Part shown: positions 24,057 to 33,639 of the stretch, in pieces
How positions within the stretch are numbered: the first letter of the stretch is position 1
How the letters are laid out: every line of letters starts with the position of its first letter
Assembly: GCA_023229765.1 (NCBI GenBank)
Contig: JALNYO010000004.1
Location: 1-64,000, forward strand
Direction: 5' to 3'
Origin: Syntrophales bacterium
Lineage (GTDB): Bacteria; Desulfobacterota; Syntrophia; Syntrophales; UBA5619
DNA length: 64,000 nt
Translations under genes and position numbers: made by a program
Notes under the pieces: generated by a model
The model's input: the letters and a program-made list of their open reading frames with translations, nothing else
Told to the model about the DNA's origin: nothing
Databases searched by the model: none

Positions 24057-26075
24057 CTACTCTTTCTGACGCAGCATCATGATCCTTATCCGCGGGATAT
24101 TCTTTGCAGCCGTTTGCGACTCAGGATTCAGACGGTAAGCCGCCGTGTACGACTTCAGCGCTTCATTCAAGAGACCCTTCTTTTCATAGGCCGCCCCTAA
24201 ATTTACATGGGCGTCGTAATCCTCGGGATCGTATTTCAGCGACAGACGATAGTACTCTATTTGCCGGTCGGTGTCACCCTTCAAACCATAAAGATAAGCG
24301 GCGCCGGAATAAAGAGACGCCTTCTTCGGCTTTAATTTGATCAGTTTCCGGTAAACGCCGAGCGCCTTTTCGTAGTTTTTCTCCCGGCTGTAGATTTCCA
24401 ATAATTTGGTCAGAGACTCTTCCGTCGGGTTCTGGACTGCCATTTTTTCATACAGGGCCTTCTCTTTGCTGGTATTCCCCCCCTGTGCATAGATTTTCGC
24501 CAGATTAGCCCGGATTTGCTGATCCTTCTCCCCATACCGAAGGGCCTTTTCCCAGTTTTCCGCAGCCTTGCCGGGCTGTTTCATTTCCGCGTAGCAGAAA
24601 CCAAGACGGGTATAGAGCGCCGCTTTCAGGGGATTCTTGCGGATAATTTTTCCATAGAGGACCGCCGCCTCCTGGTATTTCTTCTCAATGAAAAGGATGT
24701 CGGCCAGCCTTTCTGCCGCTTCGTAATCGTTCGGATTGAGTTTCAGCGCCTTTTTATACTCTGCCCCCGCCTCGGCAAGCCTTTTTTCCTTTTCATAAGC
24801 GACCGCCAGATTGAAATGAATTACCGGATCCGCAGGCTTCAACTCCATCGCCTTGCGGTAATTGGCGATCTCTTCCCGGTGATTGCCTTTAGCCCCCCAG
24901 GCGAAACCAAGATTGGCATAAAGGGCGGCGTCCCGCGGCTGTCTCTTCAACATCTCCCCGTACAATTTGATCGCCCCGTCGAAGTCCCCGGTCTTCAACA
25001 AAATACCGCTCAGGGACGCCGCCACCGGCTCGGCCTGAGGCGCCTTCTCCAGAGCCAGACGGTAGTGTTTCGCAGCCATCTGCTGATTGCCGCTCTTTTC
25101 ATAGGCCTCCCCCAACCGGTAGAGAACCTCGGGACTTCCGGGACGCAGTTTCAGTGCCCCTTCGTAGGCGGAAATTGCCTTTCCCCAGTTTCCGAGCCCT
25201 CCCCAGGCCCCGGCAAGATCTGCCAGCAGTTGCCCATCCTGCGGGTTGACGGCAAGTGCCCGCAAACCAATCCGGATTGCTTCATCATAACTGCCGATTT
25301 TGAGGTAGCATTGGGCAAGCCCGGTGAGAGCTGTTCCGTCATCCGGTTTCAGTCTCAGAACCTCTTTGTACTGGCTGATTGCCTCCGCCGTCAGGCCTGA
25401 CTTGAAATAAAGGGCCCCCAGCATCCGGCGGACATTTGCATCTTCCGGGGTCATCTTGACTGCCCGCTTCAGGTAGTCTATCTGAACCCTGCTATTTTTT
25501 GATTCACGGGCATAACGGAGCCAATCCTGGGGAGTCACAACCACCCGGATCGGAATGGACGCAAGCAAATTACCCTGATAGGACACCCTGAAGTTTAGTT
25601 CCCCCCCCCTTTTTTCTGTTCCCACATTTTTCCCCGCCGCCGCTATTTTGTCAACAAGCTCCACCCCCTTCACAAGCTTGCGGAAATCATCCCTGCTGCC
25701 CGTTCCCTCGATGTCCACCCCTAATCCCTTGCCGGCAAGGACGTCTGTTTCAATCTCTTTAACGATAAATTGATCCCGGTAGGAAACCTCAAACACATCC
25801 CCTGCCTTCAGGATATAATCATTCCCGTTTTTCTCCACGACCAACGAATAAAAATGCGGCGTTCCGGAAAAAACGAAAAAAGCGATGGTGTTTTTAGTCC
25901 GGACCAACGCCGCGGCAACCGTTCTTGCCTTCTCCGGCAGCAGATACCCGACGGCGGCAATGCAGCAGGCCGCAAACAGCGAGGCAATCAGAACGACCAT
26001 TCCCGTCCTGCTGTTTTTTACTTTTTCCTTTTTTTCTTTCGGCGCCCGGCCCGATTCATATTCCATAGCTGCCAC
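24057..26075 (-). CDS. Membrane-anchored tetratricopeptide repeat protein
   Basis: 672 residues. One N-terminal membrane helix (GMVVLIASLFAACCIAAVGYLL) places the rest in the periplasm. A beta-rich stretch of about 130 residues is followed by about 13 TPR motifs of 34 residues (pattern A...LG......A...Y..A...P), up to the C-terminus. It is probably a protein-binding scaffold; no enzyme domain is seen. The GTG start follows agaagg at 4 bp. It lies downstream of amiC and xerD with 18 bp to xerD and is probably co-transcribed. Partner unknown. Confidence 0.85.
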   Translation of the reverse strand: MAAMEYESGRAPKEKKEKVKNSRTGMVVLIASLFAACCIAAVGYLLPEKARTVAAALVRTKNTIAFFVFSGTPHFYSLVVEKNGNDYILKAGDVFEVSYRDQFIVKEIETDVLAGKGLGVDIEGTGSRDDFRKLVKGVELVDKIAAAGKNVGTEKRGGELNFRVSYQGNLLASIPIRVVVTPQDWLRYARESKNSRVQIDYLKRAVKMTPEDANVRRMLGALYFKSGLTAEAISQYKEVLRLKPDDGTALTGLAQCYLKIGSYDEAIRIGLRALAVNPQDGQLLADLAGAWGGLGNWGKAISAYEGALKLRPGSPEVLYRLGEAYEKSGNQQMAAKHYRLALEKAPQAEPVAASLSGILLKTGDFDGAIKLYGEMLKRQPRDAALYANLGFAWGAKGNHREEIANYRKAMELKPADPVIHFNLAVAYEKEKRLAEAGAEYKKALKLNPNDYEAAERLADILFIEKKYQEAAVLYGKIIRKNPLKAALYTRLGFCYAEMKQPGKAAENWEKALRYGEKDQQIRANLAKIYAQGGNTSKEKALYEKMAVQNPTEESLTKLLEIYSREKNYEKALGVYRKLIKLKPKKASLYSGAAYLYGLKGDTDRQIEYYRLSLKYDPEDYDAHVNLGAAYEKKGLLNEALKSYTAAYRLNPESQTAAKNIPRIRIMMLRQKE

Positions 26076-26092
26076 TTGCCCTTCTCATTTTT

Positions 26093-26980
26093 TCACCCCC
26101 GGGGATGATACCGGCGATGTACCTCCTTAAGCCGTTCCCGCGTCACGTGCGTGTATATCTGGGTGGTCGAGATATCGGCATGACCGAGCATGATCTGCAC
26201 GGAACGTAAATCGGCGCCCCCCTCCAGCAGATGCGACGCAAAGGAGTGGCGAAAGGTGTGGGGGTGAACCCTTTTCTCCAATCCAGCCCGTGCCGCATAC
26301 CCCTTGACGATCTTCCAGAAACCCTGTCTGCTCAGACCCTTGCCAAAGCGATTCAGGAACAGCAGATTGCAGCCGCTGCCTTTGAGCAGCAGCGGCCGGG
26401 CAATTTCTACATATTTTTTCGCCCTGTCGTAGGCCGTTCTGCCGATCGGCACAATTCGCTCCTTTTCCCCTTTGCCGGAAGCCACCAGATACCCGACATG
26501 CCAGTTTATGCTGTTCAAGGTGAGCCCGATCAGCTCCGAAACCCGGATGCCGGTCGCGTACATGAGTTCGAGCATCGCCCCATCCCGAAAATCCGCTGGG
26601 GTTTCAGCGCCCGGTTTAGTTAGAAGCAGGGCCATCTCCTCACGGCTTAAAACCTCCGGGATGCGCGTCCAGATTTTGGCGAGTTCTATATGGGACAGGG
26701 GGGTATGGTCAATCTTTTTTTCCCGGAGCAGATATTTGTAAAAACCCCGGAGCGCGGCAAGAGAACGGTTCATCGAATTTGCCGACAGTCCTGAGGCATG
26801 AAGAAAAGTCAGATACGCAACTACATCTTCCGCGCCGATTGGCCCCAGCCCGACTACCCCCCGCTGCGTCGTGAATTTCGCATAACGAAGCAGATCACGG
26901 CTGTACCCGTCAATCGTGTTTGGCGAAGCCCCTTTTTCGACAATCATAAAATTCAGATACTCGTCGATCAGACTGTACAT
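26093..26980 (-). CDS. xerD: Site-specific tyrosine recombinase XerD
   Basis: 295 residues. A SAM-like N-terminal core-binding domain (DEYLNFMIVEKGASPNTIDGY) precedes the catalytic domain with ATGIRVSEL (Arg), HTFRHSFASHLLEGGAD (His-x-x-Arg), LGHADISTTQIYTHV (His, nucleophile Tyr). With XerC it resolves chromosome dimers at dif. The XerD-type C-terminal motif makes XerD more likely than XerC. No dif site was recognised here. Confidence 0.9.
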   Translation of the reverse strand: MYSLIDEYLNFMIVEKGASPNTIDGYSRDLLRYAKFTTQRGVVGLGPIGAEDVVAYLTFLHASGLSANSMNRSLAALRGFYKYLLREKKIDHTPLSHIELAKIWTRIPEVLSREEMALLLTKPGAETPADFRDGAMLELMYATGIRVSELIGLTLNSINWHVGYLVASGKGEKERIVPIGRTAYDRAKKYVEIARPLLLKGSGCNLLFLNRFGKGLSRQGFWKIVKGYAARAGLEKRVHPHTFRHSFASHLLEGGADLRSVQIMLGHADISTTQIYTHVTRERLKEVHRRYHPRG

Positions 26981-26999
26981 TATTTATCTCTTTCAGCGG

Positions 27000-28325
27000 C
27001 TAATTTGCCTTCCGGGGAATAACCAGCTTGCTGCCGACATAAAGCAGGTCGGGCCGCTTAAGATTATTCAGTTGCTTTATAGCCCCGGTTGTTGTCCCGT
27101 GACTTACGGCAATCGAATATAACGTATCGCCGCTTTTTACCTTATAGACAGTGGTTGGCGCCGAAGCATCGCCGGGATATCCTCCGCTTGCCGGAAACGG
27201 CGGAAGAAATTTCACGATCGCATCGGCCGCCGCGAGCGCTATTTTCTCCTGGAAATCTCCATTTCTCAGCAGTTTTTCTTCCTTCAGGTTAGAGATAAAA
27301 GCGGTCTCCAGTAAAACTGACGTAATTTCAGGAAGTTTTAGGACATAGAAGGACGCTTCCTGAACGTCCTCAAATTTAATGCCGCTCACCGCCTTCAGGT
27401 CACTCAGTAAAATACGCCCGAAACTTCGGGACTGATTTTTAACATGGTTCTGGAACATATCAAGGATGATCGGATCGGAGATATCGCTTTGCTCTCCGGC
27501 GGGGACACCTCCGATCACGTCCGCCAGGTTTTCGTTATCGGCCAGAATCTTTGCCGCTTCACTGCTGGCGGCGCCGGCGGCAATGCAATAAACGGAGCTG
27601 CCCCGGGCCGCCCTGTTTTTGGCCGCATCCGCATGGATGCTCAAAAAGAGATCAGCGCCATGTTCCCTTGCAATCATAAGTCTTTTTTTAAACGTCACAT
27701 AATAGTCGCCCTTTCTGGTTAAAAAGGCGCGATAGCCATTTTTTTTATTAATGATATCCTGCAGTTTGCGTGCGATATCCAAAACTACATCCTTTTCATA
27801 CGTTCCTTCCTTCCCGACGGCGCCGGGCGCATCCCCCCCATGGCCGGGATCGATAACCACCACCCACTCCTTTTTTTTGTCCCCTGTTTCCTCTCGTGTT
27901 GGGTTGTCATTTTGCTCAGCTTCCGGCAGGATAATATCAACGACAATCCGCTCCGGTTTGTCGCGAAATTTTTTCAGTTTAAAAACGTTTGTCTGCAAAT
28001 TTCCGAACATTCTTATTTCAATGATTACCTTGGACGGGGAAAAAGCGGACAAGGAAACTGCCTGCAACCCCGGTTTGTTGAAAACCTTCAAACCGGCAAG
28101 AGCGGCGGGCAGGACAGCATCTGCAAAAATGAGCGTAATCTGCCGGTCAACCTTTTCAATACGGAAATCAGCCTCTTGGCTGGTATCGATAACCAAACGG
28201 GTGTGATCCGGGGCCACCCAGTGGCGAACGCCGAGGATTTCGGTCGCGGCTTTAGCGTCTGCCGAAAAGGCCGCTCCCAGAATCCATGCCAGCACAAAAA
28301 ATAAAACCCTCCCCTTCCGACGCAT
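27000..28325 (-). CDS. N-acetylmuramoyl-L-alanine amidase with AMIN and LysM domains
   Basis: 441 residues. Signal peptide (LFFVLAWILGAAFSADA), AMIN domain (about 25-130), amidase_3 domain with VVIDPGHGGDAPGAVG (zinc His), LFLSIHADAAKN and TSVLLETAFISN (catalytic Glu), then a C-terminal LysM repeat YKVKSGDTLYSIAVSHGTT. It cleaves septal peptidoglycan during cell separation. It reads away from the tRNA-Arg/rpsF unit and is followed by xerD. Confidence 0.93.
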   Translation of the reverse strand: MRRKGRVLFFVLAWILGAAFSADAKAATEILGVRHWVAPDHTRLVIDTSQEADFRIEKVDRQITLIFADAVLPAALAGLKVFNKPGLQAVSLSAFSPSKVIIEIRMFGNLQTNVFKLKKFRDKPERIVVDIILPEAEQNDNPTREETGDKKKEWVVVIDPGHGGDAPGAVGKEGTYEKDVVLDIARKLQDIINKKNGYRAFLTRKGDYYVTFKKRLMIAREHGADLFLSIHADAAKNRAARGSSVYCIAAGAASSEAAKILADNENLADVIGGVPAGEQSDISDPIILDMFQNHVKNQSRSFGRILLSDLKAVSGIKFEDVQEASFYVLKLPEITSVLLETAFISNLKEEKLLRNGDFQEKIALAAADAIVKFLPPFPASGGYPGDASAPTTVYKVKSGDTLYSIAVSHGTTTGAIKQLNNLKRPDLLYVGSKLVIPRKAN

Positions 28326-28463
28326 CCAGACACCTCCCTTGGGTTGCTTCTATCAGCTTGACGAGGGAAATTCAATCCCCTCGGGAAAATTTGATTGACA
28401 AATTCCGCCATTAATGACATTGATGCCGCCGCTTTAAAGGCCGACAGCGGAACGTAAAAAGGG

Positions 28464-28492
28464 TTGAGTATCGTTAAGACCGGTTATATATA
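28464..28492 (+). promoter_or_regulatory. Sigma-70 promoter of tRNA-Arg and the rpsF operon
   Basis: TTGAGT at 28464-28469 and TATATA at 28487-28492 with a 17-bp spacer, about 30 bp before the tRNA. Confidence 0.55.
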
Positions 28493-28524
28493 CCGCATGT
28501 CGCTTGTCAGGTTTAGGTTTTAGG

Positions 28525-28601
28525 GGGCGATTAGCTCAGATGGATAGAGCGCTGGTCTCCGGAACCAGAGGTCGTGGGTTCGAATCCCACATCGCCCACC
28601 A
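28525..28601 (+). tRNA. tRNA-Arg (anticodon CCG)
   Basis: Complete cloverleaf. The acceptor arm gggcgat pairs with atcgccc, the D arm is agctcagatggatagagc, and the anticodon stem ctggt/accag holds the 7-base loop ctccgga (anticodon CCG, reads CGG). The T arm is gtgggttcgaatcccac. CCA is encoded at 28599-28601. Confidence 0.96.
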
Positions 28602-28721
28602 ATAGCGTCAGGGGGCGGCATCGACAGAGACGCCGCATAAACTCTCAGGAGTTAACCAAGCAGAGTGTCTCCTTGCCTGCATCCTGAATGCAGGCTATAG
28701 AGCCGAAAGGAGGAAGTAAAA
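28602..28721 (+). promoter_or_regulatory. rpsF leader with hairpins, possible S6:S18 autoregulatory site
   Basis: The leader has three hairpins: ggcggc.../cgccgc, aactc/gagtt and an 8-bp perfect stem gcctgcat/atgcaggc at 28675-28695. The last is followed by ccgaaaggagg. Leaders of rpsF-rpsR operons often bind the S6:S18 complex. I could not match the consensus in detail, so this is inference. Confidence 0.3.
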
Positions 28722-29195
28722 TTGAGGAAATATGAAACGATTTTGATCGCCAATGCGGATTTGCGCGACGACGAACAAACCGCCCTCATTGCCCGGTACA
28801 GCGGAATCGTTACCGGACAGAAAGGCATCATGATCAAGGGTGATTGCTGGGGCAAGCGGAAACTGGCGTACGCCATAAAGAAACAGACCCGAGGCATTTA
28901 CGTCCTGCTCGAGTATGCCGGAGGGAGCTCCGTTGTCAACGAACTGGAGAGAAATCTCAAGATTGACGACAAGATTCTGAAATTCATGACCATTCTCAAG
29001 GAAGACGGGATTGATCCCGTTGCCCTGGAAAAGGAACTGGCCGAGTTAAAACAGAGGAAAGAAGATGAAAGCAAGGTTACCCCTCCTTCCGGGGACGAAG
29101 CCCCTCAACCGGAAAATGATCAGCCGGAAAAGGACGCGGAGATAGCGGAAACGCTCCCTGAAGATGCAGCAACCGACGCAAAGGAGGAAAATTAA
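28722..29195 (+). CDS. rpsF: 30S ribosomal protein bS6
   Basis: 157 residues. The S6 ferredoxin-like fold covers about residues 1-100 (MRKYETILIANADLRDDEQ, GKRKLAYAIKKQTRGIYVLLEY). A charged, low-complexity tail of about 55 residues rich in E, D and P extends it beyond the usual length of about 100-135. TTG start with aggagg upstream. It binds 16S rRNA with S18, encoded next. Confidence 0.95.
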   Translation: MRKYETILIANADLRDDEQTALIARYSGIVTGQKGIMIKGDCWGKRKLAYAIKKQTRGIYVLLEYAGGSSVVNELERNLKIDDKILKFMTILKEDGIDPVALEKELAELKQRKEDESKVTPPSGDEAPQPENDQPEKDAEIAETLPEDAATDAKEEN

Positions 29196-29197
29196 TC

Positions 29198-29473
29198 ATG
29201 GCTTTTACACCTGCAACAAGAACGCCGGGAAAGGGACCGCGCACTCAGAAGAAGTTCTTCCACAAAAGAAAATTTTGCCGCTTCTGTACGGACCATAACC
29301 TGAATATTGAATACAAGGATCCCCAGACACTCCGAGAGTTTATAACCGAACGGGGCAAAATAATGCCGCGCCGGATCACCGGAAACTGTGCAAAACATCA
29401 GAGGGAGATTACCGTGGCGATAAAAAGGGCAAGAACGATCGCACTGCTTCCTTTTGCCGTTTCCGAGGGATAA
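29198..29473 (+). CDS. rpsR: 30S ribosomal protein bS18
   Basis: 91 residues. KRKFCRFCTDHNLNIEYKD and LREFITERGKIMPRRITGNC are the S18 signatures. It starts two bases after the rpsF stop and has aaaggaggaaaa before it. CRFC and NC give the C+ type zinc-ligand-like residues. It forms the platform of the 30S subunit with S6. Confidence 0.96.
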   Translation: MAFTPATRTPGKGPRTQKKFFHKRKFCRFCTDHNLNIEYKDPQTLREFITERGKIMPRRITGNCAKHQREITVAIKRARTIALLPFAVSEG

Positions 29474-29502
29474 ATAACGCTGAAACAAGACTGGCTCAGA
29501 AC

Positions 29503-30471
29503 TTGATATTGGCAAGAACCCTTGACAATGAATTGCTGCAGGGATGGATGATCCTTACCGTCACCTTCCTCTTCGTGGCCTTGGTTCCTTTTATAGGCCC
29601 GCTCGTTGTCGTCCTGACCCCGTTGCCCGTTCTCTATTACGCCTCCCATCTGGGCCGGCTGCGCGGGTTTTCGGTTCTGGCGGCTTCGTTTTTGACGTCG
29701 TACGGCATTCTATCCCTCCTGAAGCAGCCTGTCCATCTGCCGACGCTGTTGATGATCGCCATCACGGGGCTCCTGCTGTCAGAGGTTCTAAAGCGCAATT
29801 ATTCGTTCGAAAAGACAATTTTGACGGCTTCCCTGTTTTTGTTTTTTTGCGGTGCAGCTTTTATCATCTTGCGCTCCTGGCAGGCCGACATCGCCCCCTG
29901 GAAGCTGATCGAACGTTATGCGGCTGCTTTAATAAAAGAAAACATTGAGCTTTACAGCCAGTTGAATATTTCTCAGGAGCAAATTAAGGTGATCCGCGAA
30001 AACACCGGGCAGATCACACGCTTTTTTGCCGGTGTTTTCCCAGCCTTGGGAATTTCAGGAAGCGTGCTTATGGTATGGGCAAATCTGCTGGCGGGACAAA
30101 TGTTATTGCGGGTCAGGAAGTTTTCCTTTCCCGAATTCGGAGATCTGACTTTATGGAAAGCGCCGGAATGGCTGGTTTGGACTTTTATCGCCGCCGGAGG
30201 AATGCTGTTTTTCCCTGGGGAAAGCATTGTCATACTCGGGATGAATCTGCTGATTATTCTCTGCATGATCTATATGTTTCAGGGTTTGGCCATCACAGCG
30301 TTCTTCTTCCGGAAGAAACAAATCCCGCGGCTGTTCCGATTTTTCTTCTACGGACTGATCCTGATCCAGCAGTATATGCTGTTAATAGTTGTTGCCCTGG
30401 GCCTTTTCGATTTGTGGGTTGATTTCCGCAAGCGGATAAAAGATGTAAACCATACGGATGGAAACCAATAA
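29503..30471 (+). CDS. DUF2232 multi-span membrane protein
   Basis: 322 residues with about eight hydrophobic segments (for example ILTVTFLFVALVPFIGPLVV, LPTLLMIAITGLLL, ITAFFFRKK). Position between rpsR and rplI is the standard one for DUF2232 in Deltaproteobacteria. Function is unknown; the fold resembles S-component transporters (ECF-like), which is only an inference. Start TTG 29503 is the first reasonable codon. Confidence 0.8.
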   Translation: MILARTLDNELLQGWMILTVTFLFVALVPFIGPLVVVLTPLPVLYYASHLGRLRGFSVLAASFLTSYGILSLLKQPVHLPTLLMIAITGLLLSEVLKRNYSFEKTILTASLFLFFCGAAFIILRSWQADIAPWKLIERYAAALIKENIELYSQLNISQEQIKVIRENTGQITRFFAGVFPALGISGSVLMVWANLLAGQMLLRVRKFSFPEFGDLTLWKAPEWLVWTFIAAGGMLFFPGESIVILGMNLLIILCMIYMFQGLAITAFFFRKKQIPRLFRFFFYGLILIQQYMLLIVVALGLFDLWVDFRKRIKDVNHTDGNQ

Positions 30472-30516
30472 TTATGATGGCGGCATTAAGTGTCGCCATC
30501 CTCAAAGGAGGAAAAA

Positions 30517-30963
30517 ATGAAGATCATTTTAAATCAGGGGATAGACACTCTCGGAAAAGCCGGCGATCTGGTGAAGGTTGCCGATGGATATGCCCGCAAT
30601 TACCTGATCCCCAAGGGACTGGCCTCCGAGGCCGACGGTAGGAACATCAAGGCCTTTGAACACGAAAAGAAACGGATAATGGTTCAGGCTGAAAAAGACC
30701 GGAAAAAGGCCGAAGAGATCGCGGCCAGACTGGGTGCAATAACCTGCACAATCGCCAGGCGCGTGGGCGAGCAGGAAAAACTATTCGGGTCTGTCGGCGC
30801 CAAGGACATCCAGGAGGCGCTTGGCCTTTTGGGAATCGAAGTTGATAAAAGGAATATAATTTTGGATGAGCCGCTCAAGGCGCTGGGTGAATTCCCGGTC
30901 CGCATCAAAGTCGGCGGCGGGACCACAGCCGAAATAAAAGTAGCGGTAGTTGCGGAAGGATAA
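30517..30963 (+). CDS. rplI: 50S ribosomal protein bL9
   Basis: 148 residues. MKIILNQGIDTLGKAGDLVKVADGYARNYLIPKGLA is the rRNA-binding N-terminal domain; a long helix and the C-terminal KEALGLLGIEVDKRNIILDEPLKALGEF domain follow. ATG 30517 has aaaggagg in front and gives the usual length; the 9-residue longer frame is not needed. Confidence 0.96.
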   Translation: MKIILNQGIDTLGKAGDLVKVADGYARNYLIPKGLASEADGRNIKAFEHEKKRIMVQAEKDRKKAEEIAARLGAITCTIARRVGEQEKLFGSVGAKDIQEALGLLGIEVDKRNIILDEPLKALGEFPVRIKVGGGTTAEIKVAVVAEG

Positions 30964-30998
30964 ACCATGTTCAGCAAAGTTAGGCCGGCGCTTTTTCG

Positions 30999-32351
30999 AT
31001 GAAAGACATAGACGTTTCCCTGCACAAGATTCCCCCGCAAAACCTTGAAGCGGAGCAATCCATTCTGGGGGGAATCCTGCTCGACAATCAGGCGCTGAAT
31101 GCGGTTCTGGAGGTGCTTACCCAGTCTGACTTCTACAGCGACGCCCACCGCAAGATTTTCACCTCGATCCTCGAGCTGAACAACCGCAACGAACCAGCCG
31201 ATCTGATTACGCTCAGCAACATCATGAAGGATCAGAAAAAGCTTGACCAGGTAGGGGGGGTATCCTACCTGGCTTCGCTGGTAGATAACGTCGGTTCGGC
31301 GGCGAACATCGCCTACTATGCCAAGATTGTTAAGGAAAAGAGCATACTGCGCAACATGATCGGCGCGGCGACCGAGATACTCAACAACAGCTACGACGTG
31401 GGCGGGGATGTCGATCAGATTCTGGATCAGGCGGAACACGCCATCTTCGAGATCTCCGAAAACAAGATACGCCCCTCTTTTTCTCCGATCCGGGAGATAA
31501 TGAAAGACAGTTTTCAAACCATTGAAAAGCTCTATACTAATAAAGAGCTGATCACCGGGGTAGCCACCGGGTTTGACAAGCTGGACGACATCACTTCCGG
31601 CCTGCAGAAATCCGATCTGATCATTATCGCCGGCCGGCCCAGCATGGGGAAAACGGCGTTTGCCCTGAACATCGCCCAATACGCAGCGCAGGAAACCGGC
31701 GTTCCGGTGGCAATCTTCTCGCTGGAAATGGCGAAGGAGCAGCTTGTCATGAGAATGCTCGCCGCCGAGGCCCGCGTTGATTCACAGCGTCTGCGCAAGG
31801 GCTTTCTCGGAGAAACGGACTGGCCGAAACTGACAGATGCAGCCGGACGTCTGTCCGATGCCCCCATTTACATAGATGACACGCCGGCGATTACCGTCAT
31901 CGAAATGAAGGCAAAATCGAGACGGCTCAAGGCGGAAGCGGGGCTGGGACTTATTGTTCTTGATTATCTGCAGCTGATGCGGGGAAGCGCGTACCGTGAT
32001 TCCCGCGAGCAGGAAATTTCGGAAATCAGCCGCTCCCTGAAGGCCCTCGCCAAGGAACTCTCGGTGCCGGTCATTGCCCTTTCCCAGTTAAACCGAAAAG
32101 TGGAGGACCGCACCAACCGTCGGCCGATGATGGCGGATTTGCGGGAATCCGGTGCGATTGAACAGGACGCGGATGTTATTGCCTTTATCTATCGCGACGA
32201 TGTTTACAACAAATCGGAAGACAACCCGGAAAAGGGGATCGCCGAAATAATCATCGGCAAACAGAGAAACGGGCCTACCGGCATCGTGAAACTGGCCTTC
32301 CAGGAGAAATACACCCGTTTTGAAAACCTGGCGATTGTCGCAAAAGAATAA
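30999..32351 (+). CDS. dnaB: Replicative DNA helicase DnaB
   Basis: 450 residues. The N-terminal domain starts PPQNLEAEQSILGGILLDN. The RecA-like domain has Walker A GRPSMGKTAFALN, LVMRMLAAEARVD, Walker B LIVLDYLQLM and SRSLKALAKEL, then the arginine finger region. It unwinds the replication fork as a hexamer. It follows rplI by 35 bp, the usual order. No intein is visible. Confidence 0.96.
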   Translation: MKDIDVSLHKIPPQNLEAEQSILGGILLDNQALNAVLEVLTQSDFYSDAHRKIFTSILELNNRNEPADLITLSNIMKDQKKLDQVGGVSYLASLVDNVGSAANIAYYAKIVKEKSILRNMIGAATEILNNSYDVGGDVDQILDQAEHAIFEISENKIRPSFSPIREIMKDSFQTIEKLYTNKELITGVATGFDKLDDITSGLQKSDLIIIAGRPSMGKTAFALNIAQYAAQETGVPVAIFSLEMAKEQLVMRMLAAEARVDSQRLRKGFLGETDWPKLTDAAGRLSDAPIYIDDTPAITVIEMKAKSRRLKAEAGLGLIVLDYLQLMRGSAYRDSREQEISEISRSLKALAKELSVPVIALSQLNRKVEDRTNRRPMMADLRESGAIEQDADVIAFIYRDDVYNKSEDNPEKGIAEIIIGKQRNGPTGIVKLAFQEKYTRFENLAIVAKE

Positions 32352-32353
32352 AA

Positions 32354-33214
32354 TCAGGCCTCCAGCAGTTTGGTCTCCTCCCGCAGATACGGGATAGCGA
32401 GAGCCATCTTTTTCAACGCCTGCTTTTCTATCTGCCGCGCCCGCTCCCTGGTCACCCGAAAGTGATCGCCTACTTCCTGCAGGGTCAGCGGATTATCAGC
32501 CATGACCCGGTTGCGGATGATGAAGCTCTCCTTATCATTCAGTTTGGAAAGCGCCCCGGCTATGTTGCGCTGGACTATGGACGTCTCCTCTTTCCGGATC
32601 AGGGACGTTTCCTGATCCTCGCCATCATCGGTCAGGTAATCCAGATGGGTGGACTCACTCTCGTCATTGACGGCAGTGTTAAGCGAAAGATCGCGGCTTC
32701 CCATCCTTGTTTCCATCTCCGCAATCTCCTCTGCCTTGACTCCCAGCGATTCGGCTATCTCTGAAAACTCCGCGTGCTTCTCGGAGAGGGTTTCCAGCGT
32801 CTTTCTTGCCTGGCCCAGCTTGAAGAAGAGCTTCCGCTGGGTCTGGGTCGTGCCAATTTTAACTAAGCTCCATGATTTTATGAGATAATTCTGTATATAA
32901 GCGCGTATCCACCAAACGGCATAGGAAATCAAACGGTAACCCTTGTAGGGGTCGAACTTCTTTACGGCATGCATCAGGCCAATGTTGCCTTCCTGAACAA
33001 GATCGGGAAGTTTCATTCCGTAATTCCGGTATTCATGGGCAATCTTGACCACAAAACGCAGATTCGAGACAACGAGCTTCTCCGCTGCCTGCATATCATT
33101 GTATTTTTTGAACCGGACGGCGAGTTCAAACTCCTCTTCCGCCGTCAAGATGGGAAACCGATTTATTTCCGCAACATAAACATCAAGGGTCCCCGTAACA
33201 GCCGGAATATACAA
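32354..33214 (-). CDS. rpoH: RNA polymerase sigma-32 factor RpoH
   Basis: 286 residues. Region 2 is LVVSNLRFVVKIAHEYRNYGMKLPDLVQEGNIGL and YRLISYAVWWIRAYIQNYLIKSW. The RpoH box is TQTQRKLFFKLGQ. Region 4 ends with the helix-turn-helix TLQEVGDHFRVTRERARQIEKQ. It directs heat-shock transcription; clpB and htpX in this window are possible targets, though I could not pick out their sigma-32 promoters. TTG start after caggagg. It ends three bases after dnaB on the opposite strand. Confidence 0.92.
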   Translation of the reverse strand: MYIPAVTGTLDVYVAEINRFPILTAEEEFELAVRFKKYNDMQAAEKLVVSNLRFVVKIAHEYRNYGMKLPDLVQEGNIGLMHAVKKFDPYKGYRLISYAVWWIRAYIQNYLIKSWSLVKIGTTQTQRKLFFKLGQARKTLETLSEKHAEFSEIAESLGVKAEEIAEMETRMGSRDLSLNTAVNDESESTHLDYLTDDGEDQETSLIRKEETSIVQRNIAGALSKLNDKESFIIRNRVMADNPLTLQEVGDHFRVTRERARQIEKQALKKMALAIPYLREETKLLEA

Positions 33215-33639
33215 AGCAGATCCTCCTGTAATTTAAACGCGTCAAAATCCAAGCCAAGTCGCTTTCCGAAAGCGGCGAAAGGCCAGGGAACACCGGGGCG
33301 ACTGCTAAGGCATTGCCAAAGTCAACACCCTGATAATTTGCCGCCCTGTTGCCATCATCTTGAACCTCAACCCCTTCTCTGCCCAGCCTGCAGCTAATTG
33401 ACCTTTCGCGGGCGGCACTGTATGTGAGGTCATGCCAGGGGAAAGGCATCTACCCACGGAAGGTTTCTTGTGCAACAATTCTCCCGAAATATCAAGTTCA
33501 AATGCTCTTGTTGGATAAGGTGAAGATGACAAGCATCTCCTCAAATTATTGGGATTTCTATGGACTTATTCAGTGAGCGTCAATGGGCGCCCTGCGTGGG
33601 GAAACAGTGGGAGGGAAACCCGCACGGCGGTGAGATCGG
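33215..33639. other. Intergenic gap upstream of rpoH
   Basis: About 425 bases between the end of the octahaem cytochrome gene and the rpoH start. Open frames here carry no family features. One short hairpin (gctttc/gaaagc near 33263) is seen and no riboswitch motif. Confidence 0.5.

Noticed and set aside
33215..33639. Possible riboswitch upstream of rpoH
   Set aside because: No consensus core of a known class (for example cyclic di-GMP) could be matched.
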